Positions 63,578-64,000 of a DNA stretch of 64,000 nucleotides are shown here, in pieces. This DNA comes from Streptomyces sp. NBC_01408. GTDB taxonomy: Bacteria; Actinomycetota; Actinomycetes; Streptomycetales; Streptomycetaceae. Below the pieces are notes generated by a model. The model was not told the DNA's origin and made no database searches. It worked only from the letters and a program-made list of their open reading frames with translations. The stretch spans positions 2,535,001 through 2,599,000 of the forward strand of contig NZ_JAPEPJ010000001.1 of the NCBI RefSeq assembly GCF_026340255.1. Direction: 5' to 3'. Numbering within the stretch: position 1 is the first letter of the stretch; every line of letters begins with the position of its first letter. Both the position numbers and the translations under genes were made by a program.

Positions 63578-64000
63578 ATGGACCTGATCCCCGCACCCAG
63601 GGTCGCCGTCCTCCACGAGGACGGGCTCCGCTTCGAGTTCGGGCCCGAGCCGGTGCTCGACGCCGGGCCCGGCACCGGGGGCACCGCGCGCCGGCTGCGC
63701 CACGAGCTCGGCGCCGCCACCGGCTGGAGCCTGCCCGCCGCCCGGCCGGGCGGGGCCGCGGAGATACGGCTGCGCCTCGACCCGGGCCTCGACCTGGGCC
63801 CGGGCCTGGGCGTGGGCCTGGACGCGGGCCCGGACGCGGGCGTGGGCCCGGGCCCGGCCGGCTCCTCGTCCGTGGAGGCGTACACCCTCAGGGTCGACGG
63901 CACCGGGGTCGAGCTGACCGGCGCGAGCGAGGCCGGGCTGTTCTGGGGGACGCAGACCCTCCGTCAGCTGCTGGGCCCCGACGTCTACCGCAAGGCCCCG
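63578..64000 (+). CDS. GH20 beta-N-acetylhexosaminidase (partial, runs off window)
   Basis: 141 codons visible from ATG 63578 (GAAGGG upstream), still open at base 64000. The N-terminal non-catalytic GH20b domain is recognisable from VEAYTLRVDGTGVELTGASE and GLFWGTQTLRQLLGPD, which lead directly into the catalytic barrel in Streptomyces chitobiases. The insert LDPGLDLGPGLGVGLDAGPD is a low-complexity expansion. No secretion signal at this start, so it is probably cytoplasmic. The catalytic Asp-Glu pair lies outside the window. Confidence 0.82.
   Translation, partial: MDLIPAPRVAVLHEDGLRFEFGPEPVLDAGPGTGGTARRLRHELGAATGWSLPAARPGGAAEIRLRLDPGLDLGPGLGVGLDAGPDAGVGPGPAGSSSVEAYTLRVDGTGVELTGASEAGLFWGTQTLRQLLGPDVYRKAP

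Overview
The window is high-GC actinobacterial chromosome and almost certainly Streptomyces core genome. Codon third positions are nearly all G or C, GTG starts are common, and the gene order (mtrA-mtrB-lpqB, comF, hpf, orphan regulator, secA, large NAD-GDH, pkaA/pkaB, prfB, ftsEX, smpB-ssrA, narK-nnaR, malic enzyme, HU, murA) matches what I remember of the S. coelicolor SCO30xx to SCO294x block. That synteny is from memory; no search was run. No prophage, insertion sequence, tRNA or CRISPR array was seen.

Layout. 1-4290 (minus): an overlapping gene set of glycerophosphodiesterase-like membrane protein, DUF4129, DUF4350 and a MoxR ATPase cut by the window edge. 4641-9199: the MtrAB-LpqB envelope-sensing operon. 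9265-19090: comF, hibernation factor, orphan response regulator, AlkX-type glycosylase, acetyltransferase, secA and small conserved genes. 19447-24462: 1671-residue NAD-glutamate dehydrogenase. 24667-29785: TagGH-type polymer exporter, a TetR regulator and a TagF-like bifunctional glycosyl/glycerophosphotransferase, together a wall-glycopolymer module. 29907-33510: a sugar ABC importer without its own ATPase. 33587-40206: an FHA-FtsK protein divergent from two Ser/Thr kinases, PkaA and PkaB. 40406-46805: a 2OG-Fe(II) oxygenase, prfB, zinc-ribbon protein, ftsEX, a C-terminal processing protease and smpB. 46909-48988: tmRNA followed by the only accessory-looking stretch, with a yefM antitoxin remnant, a DUF6247 gene overlapping a RelE-like small gene, and an SH3/collagen-like gene with a damaged 5' side. 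48988-54835: MFS/LysR pair, then nitrate transporter narK and its regulator nnaR. 55080-64000: CGNR regulator, HelD/HelR-type RNA polymerase motor, ACT-malic enzyme, HU, murA, algH, DUF3039 and a GH20 hexosaminidase cut by the edge.

Main themes are envelope growth and stress (MtrAB, SecA, FtsEX, TagGH, MurA, kinases), ribosome and transcription rescue (HPF, RF2, SmpB-tmRNA, HelR) and nitrogen metabolism (GDH, NarK, NnaR). Beyond the genes, the sequence shows ten copies of a GC-rich repeat placed at gene ends, a set of likely leaderless promoters (TANNNT six or seven bases before the start codon), a perfect 20-bp inverted repeat upstream of mtrA, a candidate structured small RNA before the malic enzyme gene, and several palindromes that look like operators. 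The best candidates for something undescribed are the DUF6247/RelE-like pair next to tmRNA and the 58204-58354 RNA.
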